Shown here: positions 9,769-22,304 of the stretch, piece by piece
Layout: each line of letters begins with the position of its first letter
How positions within the stretch are numbered: the first letter of the stretch is position 1
Assembly: GCA_030549775.1 (NCBI GenBank)
Contig: CM060180.1
Span: forward strand, 89,133,172-89,197,171
Length of the DNA stretch: 64,000 nucleotides
Origin: Tamarix chinensis
Lineage: Eukaryota; Streptophyta; Magnoliopsida; Caryophyllales; Tamaricaceae
Reading direction: 5' to 3'
Notes under the pieces: generated by a model
Told to the model about the DNA's origin: nothing
Database searches by the model: none
What the model saw: the letters and a program-made list of their open reading frames with translations, nothing else
Translations under genes and position numbers: made by a program

Positions 9769-9780
9769 CATATATGTATC
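9723..9780 (+). repeat. (TA)n microsatellite at the right EPRV junction
   Basis: The TA run is interrupted by TG and CA. Virus sequence stops at its left edge, and gypsy-LTR sequence (CCATTCTACCAGGGAGAATAG) starts at its right edge. Florendovirus copies are reported to favour TA repeats, which agrees. Confidence 0.9.
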
Positions 9781-10598
9781 CCATTCTACCAGGGAGAATA
9801 GTGGCTCGAGAGAATTTTACCCTAAAATGATGTTTTTAATCTCCCTTCACCGGAAAGAATAGTAGCTCGGAAGCGTTTTATCCTGATATTGTGCTTTAGT
9901 CCGTTCCAACATATTAAGAATAGTGGGATCCCTACTCATCGTAAAATGAAAATGTATCATTATAACTTATGGAAAAGATAATAATGATTTAAAGTGGAAG
10001 AATACGTGAGTTAGGACCAAGGTGATCTATTTTTCTATATGTATATGTATGTATGTATGTATGTATGTATCATGTTCCATCAGAGAGAATAGTGGCTAGG
10101 GAGTGTTTTGCCTCAAGATGATATTTTTGATCTCTGTTTTACCGGAAAGAATAGTGGCTCGGGTGTGTTGTCCCTTCGATTAGCTTCAGACTATTCCATT
10201 CCACCAGTTTAAGAATAGTGGCATTCCTACACTCAACATATATAAGAATAAAAATGGGTTATACTTAATAAAGGAATCTGGATCATACTCTGTCTTATGA
10301 GATGTTTTAGTTATTTGGTTATTCCCTTATTATCTAGTGTGAAAGAATTGGCTACTTGTATCCCTATTTTGATAGTATTGTTCCCTTCCTCAGTACTTAG
10401 TGTTCTAACCACCCGTTTTGTGGGTCTTACTCATTCCCATGAGAAGAAGGCCCTGAATCTTATGTATAGGTATCAAATGATTAGTTAGATGATTATGCTA
10501 CCTATGACGCCTTTTGTGGGGATGAGTGAATTCATCTATTTGAGAGCGGGGTGAAGATTAATTGTTATTCAGTTTCTGGATACCCTTTTGGACTCTTG
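9781..10598 (+). mobile_element. Gypsy LTR, forward orientation, 3' part (interrupted)
   Basis: Contains three or four copies of a motif of the type CCACCGG..AGAATAGTGGC, the reverse complement of the reiterated motif in the minus-oriented LTRs, followed by the landmark TCAGTACTTAGTGTT...CTCATTCCCATGAG. The sequence continues at 15291 after the solo LTR inserted at 10599. The 5' part of this LTR would lie left of the EPRV, outside the window. A (GTAT)n microsatellite lies at about 10030-10071. Confidence 0.65.
10594..10598. repeat. Target-site duplication TCTTG (left)
   Basis: TCTTG immediately precedes the solo LTR and is repeated at 15291-15295. Confidence 0.8.
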
Positions 10599-11349
10599 TA
10601 TAATACCCCCAAATTTACTATTAAAAATTTTGTTTTAATAAAAAGGTTTCACGAAAGCGAAATGACAAAACCGTAAAATCAGGGGCATTACCGCCACACT
10701 TAGTATGAGATCGGTTCACTCTTAACGTTCTACTACTAAGTGCTAAGGCCAAACAAGGTTAACATCAAACACAAGTCATTAATAAAAACATATTTCATAA
10801 ATAAAACAATGAGATTCTATGAGAGGATCCCCTCATAGTCATACAGAAATTAGAGTGCGGTTTAGAATTACAACCCGAAGAGTAAGTAACCAGAGTCTTT
10901 TCAAAACATAAAATACCATGTGATATCACATAAATATAATTAAATGATACATGGTTCAATCAAAAGAAAAATAGAGTCCAGCCAAGTCGCTCTCGATCCC
11001 CATGTCAGGTCTAGACTTAATGCTCAGCCCCACTCGATGCCTCATAAGTGTTGTAGGCATCGAAGACATCACCCCTTACCTACACAAGCTCAGATGGGCC
11101 TTCTGCTCGTGGGAATAAGCAGCACCCATGAAATGAGTGATTAGTACACTATGTACTGAGTAAGGAAAAGATGTACTAAGGCCAAACATATAAAACATAC
11201 AACGTAACATACATGACATGGTCATATAGACAACATACAGTAACACAGATAATGAAGGCTAGCTATGGTCTAATTAGACTTAGTCCTTGGATCTTTGGTA
11301 ATTATAGTCATTTCGCACCATAATCTTTATCAATCCATGCGATTGCAGG

Positions 11350-11565
11350 AACCACACTATTATAGCTGGTGGATCAGCCACTTATAGGGTAGAATGCACC
11401 TAACCACTATTTTTGCTGGTGGATCGGTGTCCAAGGCAGAATGCTCTTGGCCACTATTATACCGGTGGATCGGTCTGGCCCGACTCTCATGGTGTTTCAC
11501 TATAATTACATAGTATCTTTCTCGTAATTCATTGGCGACTATTATGCCGGTGGATCGGTCTTGTC
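11350..11565 (-). repeat. Reiterated CCACTATT..GGTGGATCGG motif, LTR A (four copies)
   Basis: Copies begin near 11355, 11406, 11454 and 11538. Each pairs a CACTATT half with a GGTGGATC half, allowing a short CCAC/GTGG stem. The same array is in the other long LTRs. Confidence 0.8.
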
Positions 11566-13275
11566 CCGGCTCAACAATCTTACTCTTTAAGTGATTAGTA
11601 TCTTATTCATGTCTTATTAGATAAAGCTTTTCACCCTTGACAAGCATGTCAACTACCTTCTACTTCTATTCTCCCAAGGGGCCTATCCCATATCTTGAGA
11701 CTCATGTACTCCTTATCACGCCCCGACATCCATTTTCCTTACACTTACACATAATGAAAAACCCAACTCCTACGGGTGTAGATTAGGCCCAACACCTCAT
11801 GACATCAACTCCACCTACTATCACCCTCTAGGGTTTTTCCTTGATAACCCTAATTGGACCGATGTGGCCCTACTCTCTCTCTCACTTACACTACCATTAC
11901 TTCGCTTATCGCCCCATACCTTATCTCATTCAGATCCAATCCCAAATCATATCACTTTACCCCTCGATTCCATATGTGACTGAACAACCCTAGTTAGCCA
12001 CTTTAACCCTACCTTTCTTCTCCCATAAGTAGCCTCTCTCCTTTTCACCCATTATCTCTTCTCTCCTATGGAACCCATACTCACCCCTTATAAAATAAAT
12101 TCCCATTCTTAACCCGTACTCCACTCTCCCTTAATCATTTTTACTTCCATATTTTCCAGATTACTACTTCCTCCCAAAATCCTAATCGGTTCCTTTTTAC
12201 ACCCTTACACCAACTTATGTACTATTTTTCATCTCAAGTCTCCAATCACTCCACAACTATCCCCTTAGCTTATTTACATCCTAAAACAACTTTTCTCATG
12301 TAAATATCATCCCTATGTAAGTTTTATCCACCCCATGCAAACTCTTAAAGTCCCCATGCAAACCTTAGAATTCCTATGCATGGTTCCCATCTCTTATTCA
12401 TTTTGGTCATTCCTTCCTCTTTATTTTCCTCTCATGGATCATGAGGTATTTTGGTCAACTTCATATCCAGCTTAGTGAACTCACTTCCCATTTTTTTCTT
12501 TTTATCCTTTCATTCCCATATCATATTATCATTTGTCCTAGCATGCATGTCCTAAAGGGTCATATCATATCACATCAATATCACCATTTATACGTATCAT
12601 ACTCGTGCCATAAAGAACCCATAAACAAACCTCAACTCTAAGTTGCGCTACACATAAGACAAGTTAATAACAATCATACGATACACGACATAGCATGATA
12701 CATAACATTCAAGGCATACAAGTCACACAACACACATGGGCCTTAGCTACATCCTTACCTAAAACGACTTCGGGCTTGGAGTACTCTCCCATGCCTCCTT
12801 AAGGTTTTGGCTTGATTCACCTATAAGGGAAAAATACTATAGGTTAATCTCCATCTTACCAAAGATTACCATTATTATTACCTTACCCTATCATACTCTA
12901 CTACTAAGGCTGATAACGGTAATAGTAGTTTTATAATTAAAAGTAGGGCTATTATTTTCAAAATAATTATTCATGCTACTACTAACTGAAATAATTCTTA
13001 ATAGTCATCATGACTTATGTTTAAGTAGTCATAGTGATATTTATAATGTTAAAGGTAATATTTTCAATATTACTAATAATAATATTATTATTAGTTTTAG
13101 TGATAATACTACTATCAACCCAAACCTTAGTAATAATAATAGTATTATAAGTAATATAAAAGTAGTGACCATAGTAATTCTTATATTAATAATGCTAGTA
13201 GTGACAATAAGTTAGTGGTTATGAAATATTTACAAAAGACAAGTTAACAATAATAATATTTAAGTAGTATTAAAT

Positions 13276-13279
13276 GATA

Positions 13280-13338
<59 letters not shown>

Positions 13339-13340
13339 AA

Positions 13341-13389
<49 letters not shown>
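13276..13389. repeat. Compound microsatellite (GAT)n(AGT)n
   Basis: About 21 GAT units switch to about 16 AGT units through a single TAA. It lies in the LTR A region that is (TAATAA)-rich in all family members. The apparent ORF of repeated Met and Val is an artefact. Confidence 0.95.
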
Positions 13390-13665
13390 TCTCATCTTAA
13401 GGATAACATTAATGAAGGTCCTAGAAATCATTTTAGTGGTAGTCTTAGTGATAATGTGGTCAAGTACAATAGAATAACAACAACAATAATGATGATAGAA
13501 ATATTACTAATAATATTAGTAGTAACGATAGTAGTAATATTAATAATAATGTTAAAAATAATAAGGATAAAAAACAAAAAGGGAAATAGTAATATAAGAG
13601 TCCCAACATTTACACTAATAATAAAAGTAGTAATGGCCAAGTTAGTATTAATAGTATGAGTAAGA

Positions 13666-13801
<136 letters not shown>

Positions 13802-14633
13802 AAGGTAACTATATTAATACTAAAGTTGTAACCTTTTAAATGATAGTACCATAGTTATAAATATTTCTGAAGTTAGGTTAGATTATAAGAATAATAACAT
13901 AACAATAATAATACTAATAATAATAAGAATAACACAACATTAGTGATAATAATAATAATAATAATAATATTAAGATTAATACAATTAATATTACTAAAAA
14001 TCATTAACACTTGTGAAAAAGATTTTAAGGATTGGGGAAATTAGAGTAACGCCTAGGGTTGGTGGCGGGACCGGCGGCGGCGGTGAAGGAGGAAGAGGGG
14101 TGGAAAGATGGGGTTGTAGGCTAGAGGAGAGGGAATGGAGGGGTGTTTGAGGTGGTGGGAGATGTGTCAGGTGGAGAGGGGTGGAATGGAGGTGGGTGTG
14201 CAACCAGAAGTGGCGGCATACAGCGGTTGGTGTGGCGGCTAAAGGTGGTGTGGGGTAGAGAAGGGGAAGAAGAGGGAGGCAGGGAGAGCTGGAGGTATGG
14301 ATAGGTAGGGTGGAGTCCCCTGGTTATTTTGGAGGGTGGAAGAGGTTCTGGTTGTAGCGGGATTGGCGACAGGCTGTGGTGCGAGGGGCGGCGCAGGGTT
14401 GGTGATGGCTGATCGGGTTGGCAACTTAGCACAGCTGGGGCGGCTCGTGTAGGGCGAGATGGGGGAGGATGGTGGCTTAGTTTTGTAGAGGGGGGCGCGG
14501 GGAAGGTTTTGGTGGGTGGATTTGTGGCCGCGGTTGTTGACGGCAGCGGAACAAGGAACTGTTTTGGTGGCGGCGAGCAAATGGGTTTCTGGGCTTACAA
14601 AAAGGAAGCTTGGTTATGGCTTCCCATGAGGGG

Positions 14634-14641
14634 TATTTATA
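14634..14641 (-). promoter_or_regulatory. TATA box of LTR A
   Basis: Minus strand TATAAATA, with equivalents in LTR B (51322-51331) and the full gypsy LTR (61433-61442). It sits 649 bp from the U3 end. Confidence 0.6.
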
Positions 14642-15290
14642 GGCTAATTGAGGGGAAAATGACAAAGGGAGAAGAAGACAACCAGGGGTTGGTGAGGTAA
14701 ATTGCAGGGTACGTCTGGATCGGGGTAGGGGAAAAAGGAAGGGATGGCAGCACGCGTGAGGAGGGAGGATGGGTAGGTTGGGTCAAAAATGGAAGGGAGA
14801 GGAAGTTGGGGCGGGTCTGGCTGCGTGGGACGAGGAGGAGAAGGGAGTCTGGGGTGCAGGTTGGCCCAAATCGAGAAGAGAAGGAAAAGAAAATTAAGAA
14901 AAGGAGAAAGGAGAGGAAGAAGGACAAAGGAAAAAGGAAAGGAAAGGAAAGAAGAAAGAGGAAAAAGGAAAAAAGTGGAGAAAGAAAATAGATGGGTTGG
15001 GATATTTTTTTGGTATTTGGTATTTTAGATTATTACCTAAAATAATAATATTTAGACAATAATAACTAATCCCCTTTTTAGATTAATTTGGGCTATTGGA
15101 ATAAATTTTCCTTAACTTTCATTTTAAATAGTAAAATGACCAAAATTTTATAAATAATTTATTTGTTATTTTCTCTTTATTTTCCTCAATTAATTTTCCA
15201 TTTATTTTAATAAAATAATTTATTTACTTAATTTCCCTAATAAATCATTATTTTGTCATAATTCCTAAATTAGGATTTTGTGGTATTTCA

Positions 15291-15547
15291 TCTTGATCCC
15301 TAGTATCCCTCTTTTGTATTTTTTGTTGGTAAACTCAAAGTTAGGCTCCAAACTCAGTATTGTATTATAATTGTTCTTTTGTTTCTGATTTCCTTATGTT
15401 TACATTAAATGTTGTAGCCTTGTGATTTATGTAATGATGGTTGCATAAGCTAGAATTATGTCGACCATGACGGTAACTCCCACTATTTTAATTAATTACT
15501 TCCGTTGCAAAACGAAATTTTTCAGTGGTAAAAATTGGGGTGTTACA
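15291..15547 (+). mobile_element. Gypsy LTR, forward orientation, 3' end (resumes after LTR A)
   Basis: Begins with the TSD copy TCTTG and ends in ATTGGGGTGTTACA, the canonical 3' end of this LTR type. It completes the LTR fragment at 9781-10598. Next bases are TGCTA; the matching left flank is outside the window. Confidence 0.65.
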
Positions 15548-16026
15548 TGCTATGTAAAGGTTGCAAAAGATGGGAGAGGAAGTGGAGGAGCAATTGGGGC
15601 AGTCAAGGCATTTATTGCTATGGAAAAAAAATACAAAATGCATGGAACATAAGGGGCAGGGCTAGTGTCGACAAGAATAAGGAGGGAGGGGGAATGGGTT
15701 TGTGTGTGTATGTAAACACGTAAGCAGAGGATAGTTGAGGTGATGGGGTTGAGTGGGACAAGGGGAGAGTGTTTATAGGGAGAATATTGGGGCATGACAG
15801 AGGGATAAAATAGGGGGTAAAAAATGGTAAGGTAGGATAAGATTCTATTTATTTAGTTTTAGGTTTAATTTAGATAGATTAGTGTACCGGGTAGAAAAAT
15901 AATCAGGATAAAGATATATAGGTTTAATAGAATAGAAAAAGAAAAAAAATAATTGGGGATAAATTTTAGGGATTTATTTTGGATTGCGGGTTAAATTTAT
16001 AAACAAAATAATTAGGCTAAGGTTTA
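15548..16026 (-). mobile_element. Purine-rich LTR fragment, minus orientation
   Basis: G+A-rich with GTTTATAGGGAG near 15771, which resembles the TATA/GA part of the minus-oriented LTRs. Neither end is recognisable, so it is a truncated relic. No coding potential is seen. Confidence 0.4.
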
Positions 16027-19000
16027 TGAAATACCCCGTTTTTAGAAAACCCAAATAATTATAACCAGTAATTAAGTGTATTAGTTATAATAATTATTAT
16101 AGGGTGTTTGTACTAAAAATATTATTATTATGTGTAATATTATTATGAATTAGTTTTATAAAATTTAATTAGATTATGTTAGAAGGTGCGTATTAAAATT
16201 TAAACTAAGGTTTGGGTCATAATCGATATCTGTTTCGTCAAATAAACCTATTCCGGTAACCAGATACTCAGCCCAATTTTATACCTTAATAAATTACCCC
16301 TACTCTATTCTATTTTCTTCCCCCATCCTACTCCCCCTACCCCGTCACACCATCCTCACGCCACCCTCATACCATACCACTCCCCTACCATGCACGATTT
16401 CCTCCCCCTTGCTTTACTCTCCTTGTTTTGCTACACCCTTCCCTATACGCCATCCACTTCTTAACCCCTAAACCCTTCATCCCCCAAACAGCCCAAAAAA
16501 TCACACACATCGGTGAGCCCAATCGAACTGTATACACCTCCACGAGCAAACATTTTCCACATCTCAACCCAAAGCACCAGAAACCTTTGTTGTATCTCCC
16601 CACTAGATGCAGAAAAATCACCATTCCATCACTACTAGCTGTAGAAAAAGTCACCATTCCAATCCCCTAGTGCAGAAAAATCTCCATAACTGCCCTCTAC
16701 CCTTCGACAAAATCCACCAAAACACCCACTACCTATGGCAACAACTACTGCAACATTTTCTTTCTTTTATTCCCAACCTTTGCCGAGCAAGAGTTAATGT
16801 TTCTACCCCCTAGCTGCAGAGAGAGCTTATGTAACCCTTCCCCAACTAGCAGCAAAATCCACCTAATCCCAACACACCCACATTCGGTTATAACAACCGA
16901 AAGTCACCCGTGTGCTGCACCATTTTCCACTGTTGATCACCCCTCCTTTTGGCCAATTCCACTAATTCTACCCCGCTACTTTTGGCCTCCGTTGCTACTG
17001 CAACCTCCCTAGCAACGGTAGGTTGTTCCGTTGCTAGACTCCCATGCTCAACCAACCCCAACCGATCCCCCCTTTTGTTACATAAATTTTGGCCGACACA
17101 TTCTTCAAACTTGGTTTGGTTTTTTCCCCATTCTTTTTCCTTTAAATTTCATTAACCTTTAATTAATTATATTATTAATTCTAATTATATTTTTTAATTA
17201 TTATTAGGTGATATTTTGGAATTTTTGAAAGAAGCGGATTAGGATAAGTATGCTTAGATATTGGAGCCTTTATTAGTAATGATACTAGTCGATATTTCGG
17301 GTTTTATGTTAAATGCTTATATGATTAAAATATTGTCAATATGTTTTAATATGGCAATTTTGGTATTTTAATGTGTTATATGGATTAAAATATTCTAATA
17401 ATATCATATGAAGTGTTTGGGAGCTATTACGAGTGACATAAGTTCTTCAAATGAGAAAATAGCCTAATTTGGGAATAGTAGCCTTAAAACTGTAATATTA
17501 TTATCACATATGTAAAACGTTAGAATTAGGTCAAGCATTTTATATATGTTCTTAATATGGGTATTTTAAGGATGTATATTTAATTCTGTAATTATATGAG
17601 TCTTATAGGAAAAGTTATGACTTACTTGTGAAATTAGGATTTTGGGAGCCTTATAAATAATAACTTTTAAGATAGGGCTATTATCGCATATGTGTAAGAA
17701 GTGGGATTTAGACCTCAAATTTTAGTTATGATAATGATATATTATTTGAGGAACATAGACTAAGTTTAGTGGATAGATGATCAATATGCAGGAAGTTATG
17801 CTTCAATTGTGAATTTAGGGTTTTAGGGGAAACTAAGCATGTTAATCTTTGTTAACGGTCTTGTTATCTATATGTTGATGCCTTTTCTTGCCTTAATTAT
17901 GTTTTACTCATAAATCAATCATGAATAATATATTAATCATCTAAAGTGAAAGATCACATAAGTTAGGACCGGTTGTATATGTCTGTTCCATCGGACGAGA
18001 ATATTAGTCGGGCACATTTTGCCCTGGGATTATATATTATTAATTGTGTAAAATATCACATGAGTTAGGACTGGTTGTATATGTTTGTTCCACTAAACGA
18101 GAATATTATTTGGGCATATTTTACCCTAGGATTGGATATTATTAATTGTTCCAATAGTAAGAATAGTGGCTAGGAGCGTTTTGCCTTGGGGTGGAATAAT
18201 CGTTCCACCGGTTGAGAATAATGGAGTCCCTAAACTCAATTTAAAATAAATCCTAAGAATGATTATAAGCATTTATAAGATACTAATCACTTAAAGTGAA
18301 AGACTATGTAAGTCAGGACTGGTTGTATATGTCCGTTCTACTAGATGAGAACATTATCTTGGAGAGTTCTACCCTGAGAATGTATATTATTAACTGTTCC
18401 ACTAGTATGAATAGTAGTCAGATGTATTTTCTAGGATTTTATATTATTAACGGTTCCACCGGTTTAAATTAGTGGGATCCCTGAACTCAACATACATAAA
18501 AGAATGGGCAATATCATATTTAAATAATACAAATCCGAATTGATAATTACTTTTTGTTGATTATTATATCACGTATATATACTACTTCCCCTTGTGAATG
18601 TGTGTAATGATATGTTTTCCCAGTTTCAACTATCTTGTTACCTTGCTCAGTACGTAGCGTATTGATCATCCTTTTTATTGGCGTTGCTCATTCCCACGAG
18701 CAGATCTACCCTGGTTTGCTAGTGATTAATGATTATTAGCTTGATGTGCTTGCCATGGATGAGCACTAAATGAATTGGTAAAGGTTATGGTTATCCAGAT
18801 ATCACTATCTCTATTTGGAATCTTAGTCCTCTGTTTTCACTACTTATTCCCTTCTCTCTATTTTGTATCCTGTATCACAGTGGAATCAAGTGCTTTCCAC
18901 ACCTACTTCCTAGGTATAAAGTTACTTTTGCCTTACACTCAACGTGGATTGGGCATAGGGAGTGCCTCTTCTATGTCAGATTTGGCGTGACACCCCTATA

Positions 19001-19186
19001 TTTATGTTTAGGCTTCTGCTATTAACTCTTTAAAATGAAAATTTTAAGTTATGAAATTTGGAGTTGTTATAGTTTAGGATTAGAGAGTTAGGCTAAAATA
19101 GAAAGAATAAATTTTCTACAGATTAGTATTTGGTTAGAATATTAATTTCCTAGGATCAAGGTAAGCTAAAATTTTAGGGTATTACA
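16027..19186 (+). mobile_element. Diverged gypsy LTR, forward orientation
   Basis: Starts TGAAATACCCCG, the reverse complement of the LTR A terminus. It has a C-rich block (16300-17150, complement of the GA-rich tract), then reiterated GTTCCACCGGTTGAGAATA-type motifs (17980-18480), then the TCAGTACGTAGCGTATTGATC landmark near 18648, and ends plausibly at AGGGTATTACA (19176-19186). No matching TSD was found (GTTTA before, TGCAT after), so boundaries are uncertain. TGACACCCCTATA near 18988 may mark a small nested LTR end. Confidence 0.5.
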
Positions 19187-19798
19187 TGCATGATAGCAAG
19201 TTTGTATGCACTTATACTTTATATATATCATTATCATGAGGCATGTTTCATTTTATATTCATGTATGATAAATTGGTATACTTATATTACATTGAGGGAG
19301 AAACTTTTCTTACTCAGTATGTAGCATAGTGATATGCTCGTTTTCTCGGTCACCTACTCATTCACAAGTAGAGGATGATGTGCAAGTATTTTGGGATATC
19401 TAGTAAAGGTCCTACCTTAGTTTGGTCAGGGCTTGAGAGTAAGGACATTCGAAAGGTTTTAGCGAGGTTTGTGATGAACCAAGATTTTAAATTGGGTGTC
19501 ATGCCCTTATTTATTTTATTATAGCCCCATACCTTATCTATAAGTATTATGTAATGAATTGAATAGAACCCGTTAAGGTCCTCCAATTTCAACACTTTTG
19601 AAGTTGCTAATTAATTTATTATTCCATACACTATGTTGTTTTAAGTTTTTGATTGGTTTAGCCTTGTATCTAATATGGGGTAGATAACATATGTTTATCC
19701 TATGCCAGGTATGGCAATTAACCCCATTTTTCCTAAGTGTTGTCTACTTCCACAAATATTTTAACAAAATTTTTCATTAGTGAAAAATGGGGGTATCA
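19187..19798 (+). mobile_element. Gypsy LTR 3' fragment, forward orientation
   Basis: Contains the landmark TTACTCAGTATGTAGCATAG (about 19308) and ends in TTCATTAGTGAAAAATGGGG followed by GTATCATA, the usual 3' end of this LTR type. The 5' part is missing. Confidence 0.5.
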
Positions 19799-20046
19799 TA
19801 ATTATGGATGTAAGACTGATCAACTTGTTTAGTATTTAATATAAATTGTATGGTGTCAAATGTGCTAGCTAAAAAAAATTAAAGAAAGTATTTTTGACAT
19901 TAGTATCAAACTAGGTAGACTCATAACAAACAACATTTTAATTGCTTTTAAAATTTTCCACTTAATGAAGCATGTAAAAAATAGGGTGAAAAGGTGATGG
20001 TCTACTCAAGTTTGATATGAGCAATGTCTATGATAGGTTCAAATAG

Positions 20047-20081
<35 letters not shown>

Positions 20082-20462
20082 TATGGGCCAAATGAGTCAT
20101 GATATAAGGTGGATCGGCCCAATAACATAATGTGCCAAATTAATATCGTTCTTTATCTTTTTCAATGGTACTTTAGGATTATTATTCAAAATTTAACATG
20201 AGTTTCGACAAGGTGACCCAATTTCTCTATACCTCTTTATTTCATGTGATGTAGCTTTATCTTTCTCACTAGGTTGAGATAGGGAAGTTATGTGGGATGA
20301 AAGTATACCAAAGGCACTAAGTGTCTTGCAACATTTTTTTATGGGTACGTAATAGTATTTTCTCTATAGTGTCTTGCAACATTTTTTTTTATGGGTAATA
20401 GTATTTTCTCTATAGCGCCTAACTTTAGCTAATATGGATCCCAAGATGTATAATATAGAAAT
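19799..20462. other. Unidentified intergenic sequence with (TA)n
   Basis: AT-rich. A (TA)n run lies at about 20050-20078. Near 20330-20420 the phrase GTGTCTTGCAACATTTTTTT..ATGGGTA..GTATTTTCTCTATAG occurs twice in tandem. No gene is seen. Confidence 0.6.
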
Positions 20463-20467
20463 CTAAT

Positions 20468-21074
20468 TATATGGTGTAGCGTTATGTGGGTATTCATTCT
20501 CTCCACAATCTAAAACCCCAAGGTGTATTCACCCCAAATGAAATGATATGGATCCTAAATGCATACTCATCTAAGGGGACTAAAGCTTACTCACACGGGA
20601 AAAGTCTTAACTCCACTCAAAAGCTATTTCAAGAGATGAGGGTTTCCCCCAATATAAAATGTTGAGTGATCCCCTTAAGAATTAATGCTAATTTCATCAT
20701 TCCCGCCCCCTTTAGGCTATTCATACTCATGTAGAGTTGTACTCACCACTGGAAGCATACACCCACACAACTTACTGTGGTAAGGCTCTGATACCAAATG
20801 ATATGAACCCCATCCAACAGTTTGAACTTGTCATACCAAACGGGTTCAAGAACACACTCATTCTCTCCACAATCTAGGACCCCAAGACACACTAACCTAA
20901 GACAAACTAATTAATACGAATCCCAAAGGCATACTCAGCTACGGGGGCCTAGGCATACTTGCTTAAGAAATGCCCTAACTCTACCCAAAAACTAGGTCAA
21001 AAGCGAATGGTTGAACGCCCCCTACATATAAAGTGTCTAGGGACTCCCTTAGAAACCGATGTGGGACCACATCA
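20468..21074 (-). mobile_element. TRIM (terminal-repeat retrotransposon in miniature), 607 bp
   Basis: Two diverged direct repeats (left 20468-20699, right 20799-21074) share CATTCTCTCCACAATCTA, a CCCAAAGGCATACTC-like block and a TATAAA-GT-CTAG/GTGA block. Between them, about 99 bp on the minus strand holds a primer-binding site TGGTATCAGAGCC directly inside the right repeat and a polypurine tract AAAGGGGGCGGGA directly before the left one. CTAAT flanks both sides (20463-20467, 21075-21079). The size, PBS, PPT and absence of coding sequence define a TRIM. Right-repeat ends are TG..CA; the left repeat start is degraded. Confidence 0.8.
20784..20796 (-). promoter_or_regulatory. TRIM primer-binding site
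   Basis: Minus strand TGGTATCAGAGCC, complementary to initiator tRNA-Met, two bases inside the LTR that ends at 20799. Confidence 0.85.
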
Positions 21075-21079
21075 CTAAT

Positions 21080-21490
21080 ATCCACGAAACCCCACCTTAC
21101 AATATGAGCTAATTCAAATTCCATACAACCTTCTGTGATGAGAGTCAACAAGATATGGCATAATATTATTGGTGGATCATAAAACATGATGAAAGGAGCA
21201 CTCAATGGCTTAGTTAGGGGAAGCTCTATGAAGGAAAGAATGAATGTGGTACAAGTTTATGTAATCTTGTTTTAAACAAGAGATGTTCGATATGTTTACC
21301 ATGCACCAGCGTACGCTGTGTAAGGTACACTTGGGTATTGCGGCATGTTGAAATGGTATAATGGTCATAAGGCAGTTACACAATTGCTATAATAGAAATG
21401 TGTGTAATGTGGTGATTAGCATGTCTTGCTTATATGTTATAGGCTTTGGGTTCAAATCTCTTTAAACATATTATATTTAGTTTCGTTCAA
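21080..21490. other. Unidentified sequence, weak tRNA-like B box
   Basis: No gene. GGGTTCAAATC at about 21449 resembles a pol III B box and GTGGTGATTAGC at about 21410 weakly an A box, so a SINE relic is possible but not supported by a tail or TSD. Confidence 0.25.
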
Positions 21491-21499
21491 CAAAAGTTG

Positions 21500-21800
21500 T
21501 GTGAAGGATAGACACCAACCCAAATTAGGATATACATTGACCCAAATGATGATATACATCAACCTAAAGAAAGAGTGGATGGACGTCAACCCAAGAAAAA
21601 AAGAAAGAACAAATGATATGCATCAACTTAAAGGAGGATTTACATTAACCCAAAAAAGAAAAAACATCAACTAAAATAAATACACATGAGCAACCCAAAA
21701 GAGAGAAGAATAGACATCAATTAAAGATGCTTCATTGATATACATCAGCGCAAAGGATGACATATACCGACCGAGAGAAATATATACACCAACTAAAATA
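21500..21800. repeat. Degenerate short tandem array (ACATCAACCCAAA-type)
   Basis: The phrase ATACATCAACC(C/T)AAA recurs at irregular 25-45 bp spacing, for example near 21530, 21555, 21618, 21650, 21712 and 21744. No coding interpretation fits. Confidence 0.6.
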
Positions 21801-21949
21801 AACACTCATATATCAAGCATGCTTTGTCATGTTAGACATCGGTGTCCTAGTTGTTACTTACATGTCACTGCTACATTAGTCAACTACACCTTGTAAAGCG
21901 CACCTGGGTGTACGGTATAATTTGCGAGCAAATATTAGGGAGTCAGATT

Positions 21950-22304
21950 TGGAGGCTCCTCACGAACGCCACACTTCATTAGCAAGAATATCGAAGGCCA
22001 AGTATTTCCGGTGATCTAGTATCCTGGAGACCCTTTTAGGTCTTCAACCGAACTTGGAAGGCCACGCGGGTCATCAAAGTGGGCATGAGATGGGAAGTAG
22101 AAATGGCAAATATATCAAAGTATGGCAAGACCAATGGATTCAGACGCATTCGCCTTCAAAGTTGTTACGTCGGAGAATATAGCGTATTCAGACCTGAGGT
22201 TTCGGCACCTCATTGATGATGGTACGCACGATTGGAATGTTAATAAGCTGGAGCCTGGAGGAGCTATTGCTACTACTGGACGTTGAACGCGTAAGATTTA
22301 TCCC
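21950..22304 (+). pseudogene. L1-type LINE ORF2 C-terminal relic, part 1
   Basis: In shifting frames the sequence reads as the region after the RT of plant L1 LINEs: GSRNGKYIKVWQDQWI near 22091 matches the usual (W/G)xGxGxxIxxWxDxWI block, and LIDDGTHDWNVN near 22213 matches the LI..G.W.. block. Frameshifts and stops are many. It is cut at 22304 by the hAT-type element and resumes at 23030. Confidence 0.6.

Noticed and set aside
10297..10488. Small plus-strand ORF between EPRV and LTR A
   Set aside because: Lies in a recognised forward LTR landmark region and has no family resemblance.
13274..13477. ORF of poly-Met/poly-Val
   Set aside because: It is a translated (GAT)n(AGT)n microsatellite with no conserved content.
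14121..14927. Pro/Ser-rich minus-strand and Gly/Arg-rich plus-strand ORFs
   Set aside because: They are artefacts of the G+A-rich LTR A leader; no domain and not kept in LTR B or the gypsy LTR.
15550..15795. Proline-rich minus-strand ORF
   Set aside because: Composition artefact of the purine-rich LTR fragment.
21400..21480. tRNA gene or SINE head
   Set aside because: Only a B-box-like word and a poor A box; no cloverleaf can be drawn and no tail or TSD is visible.
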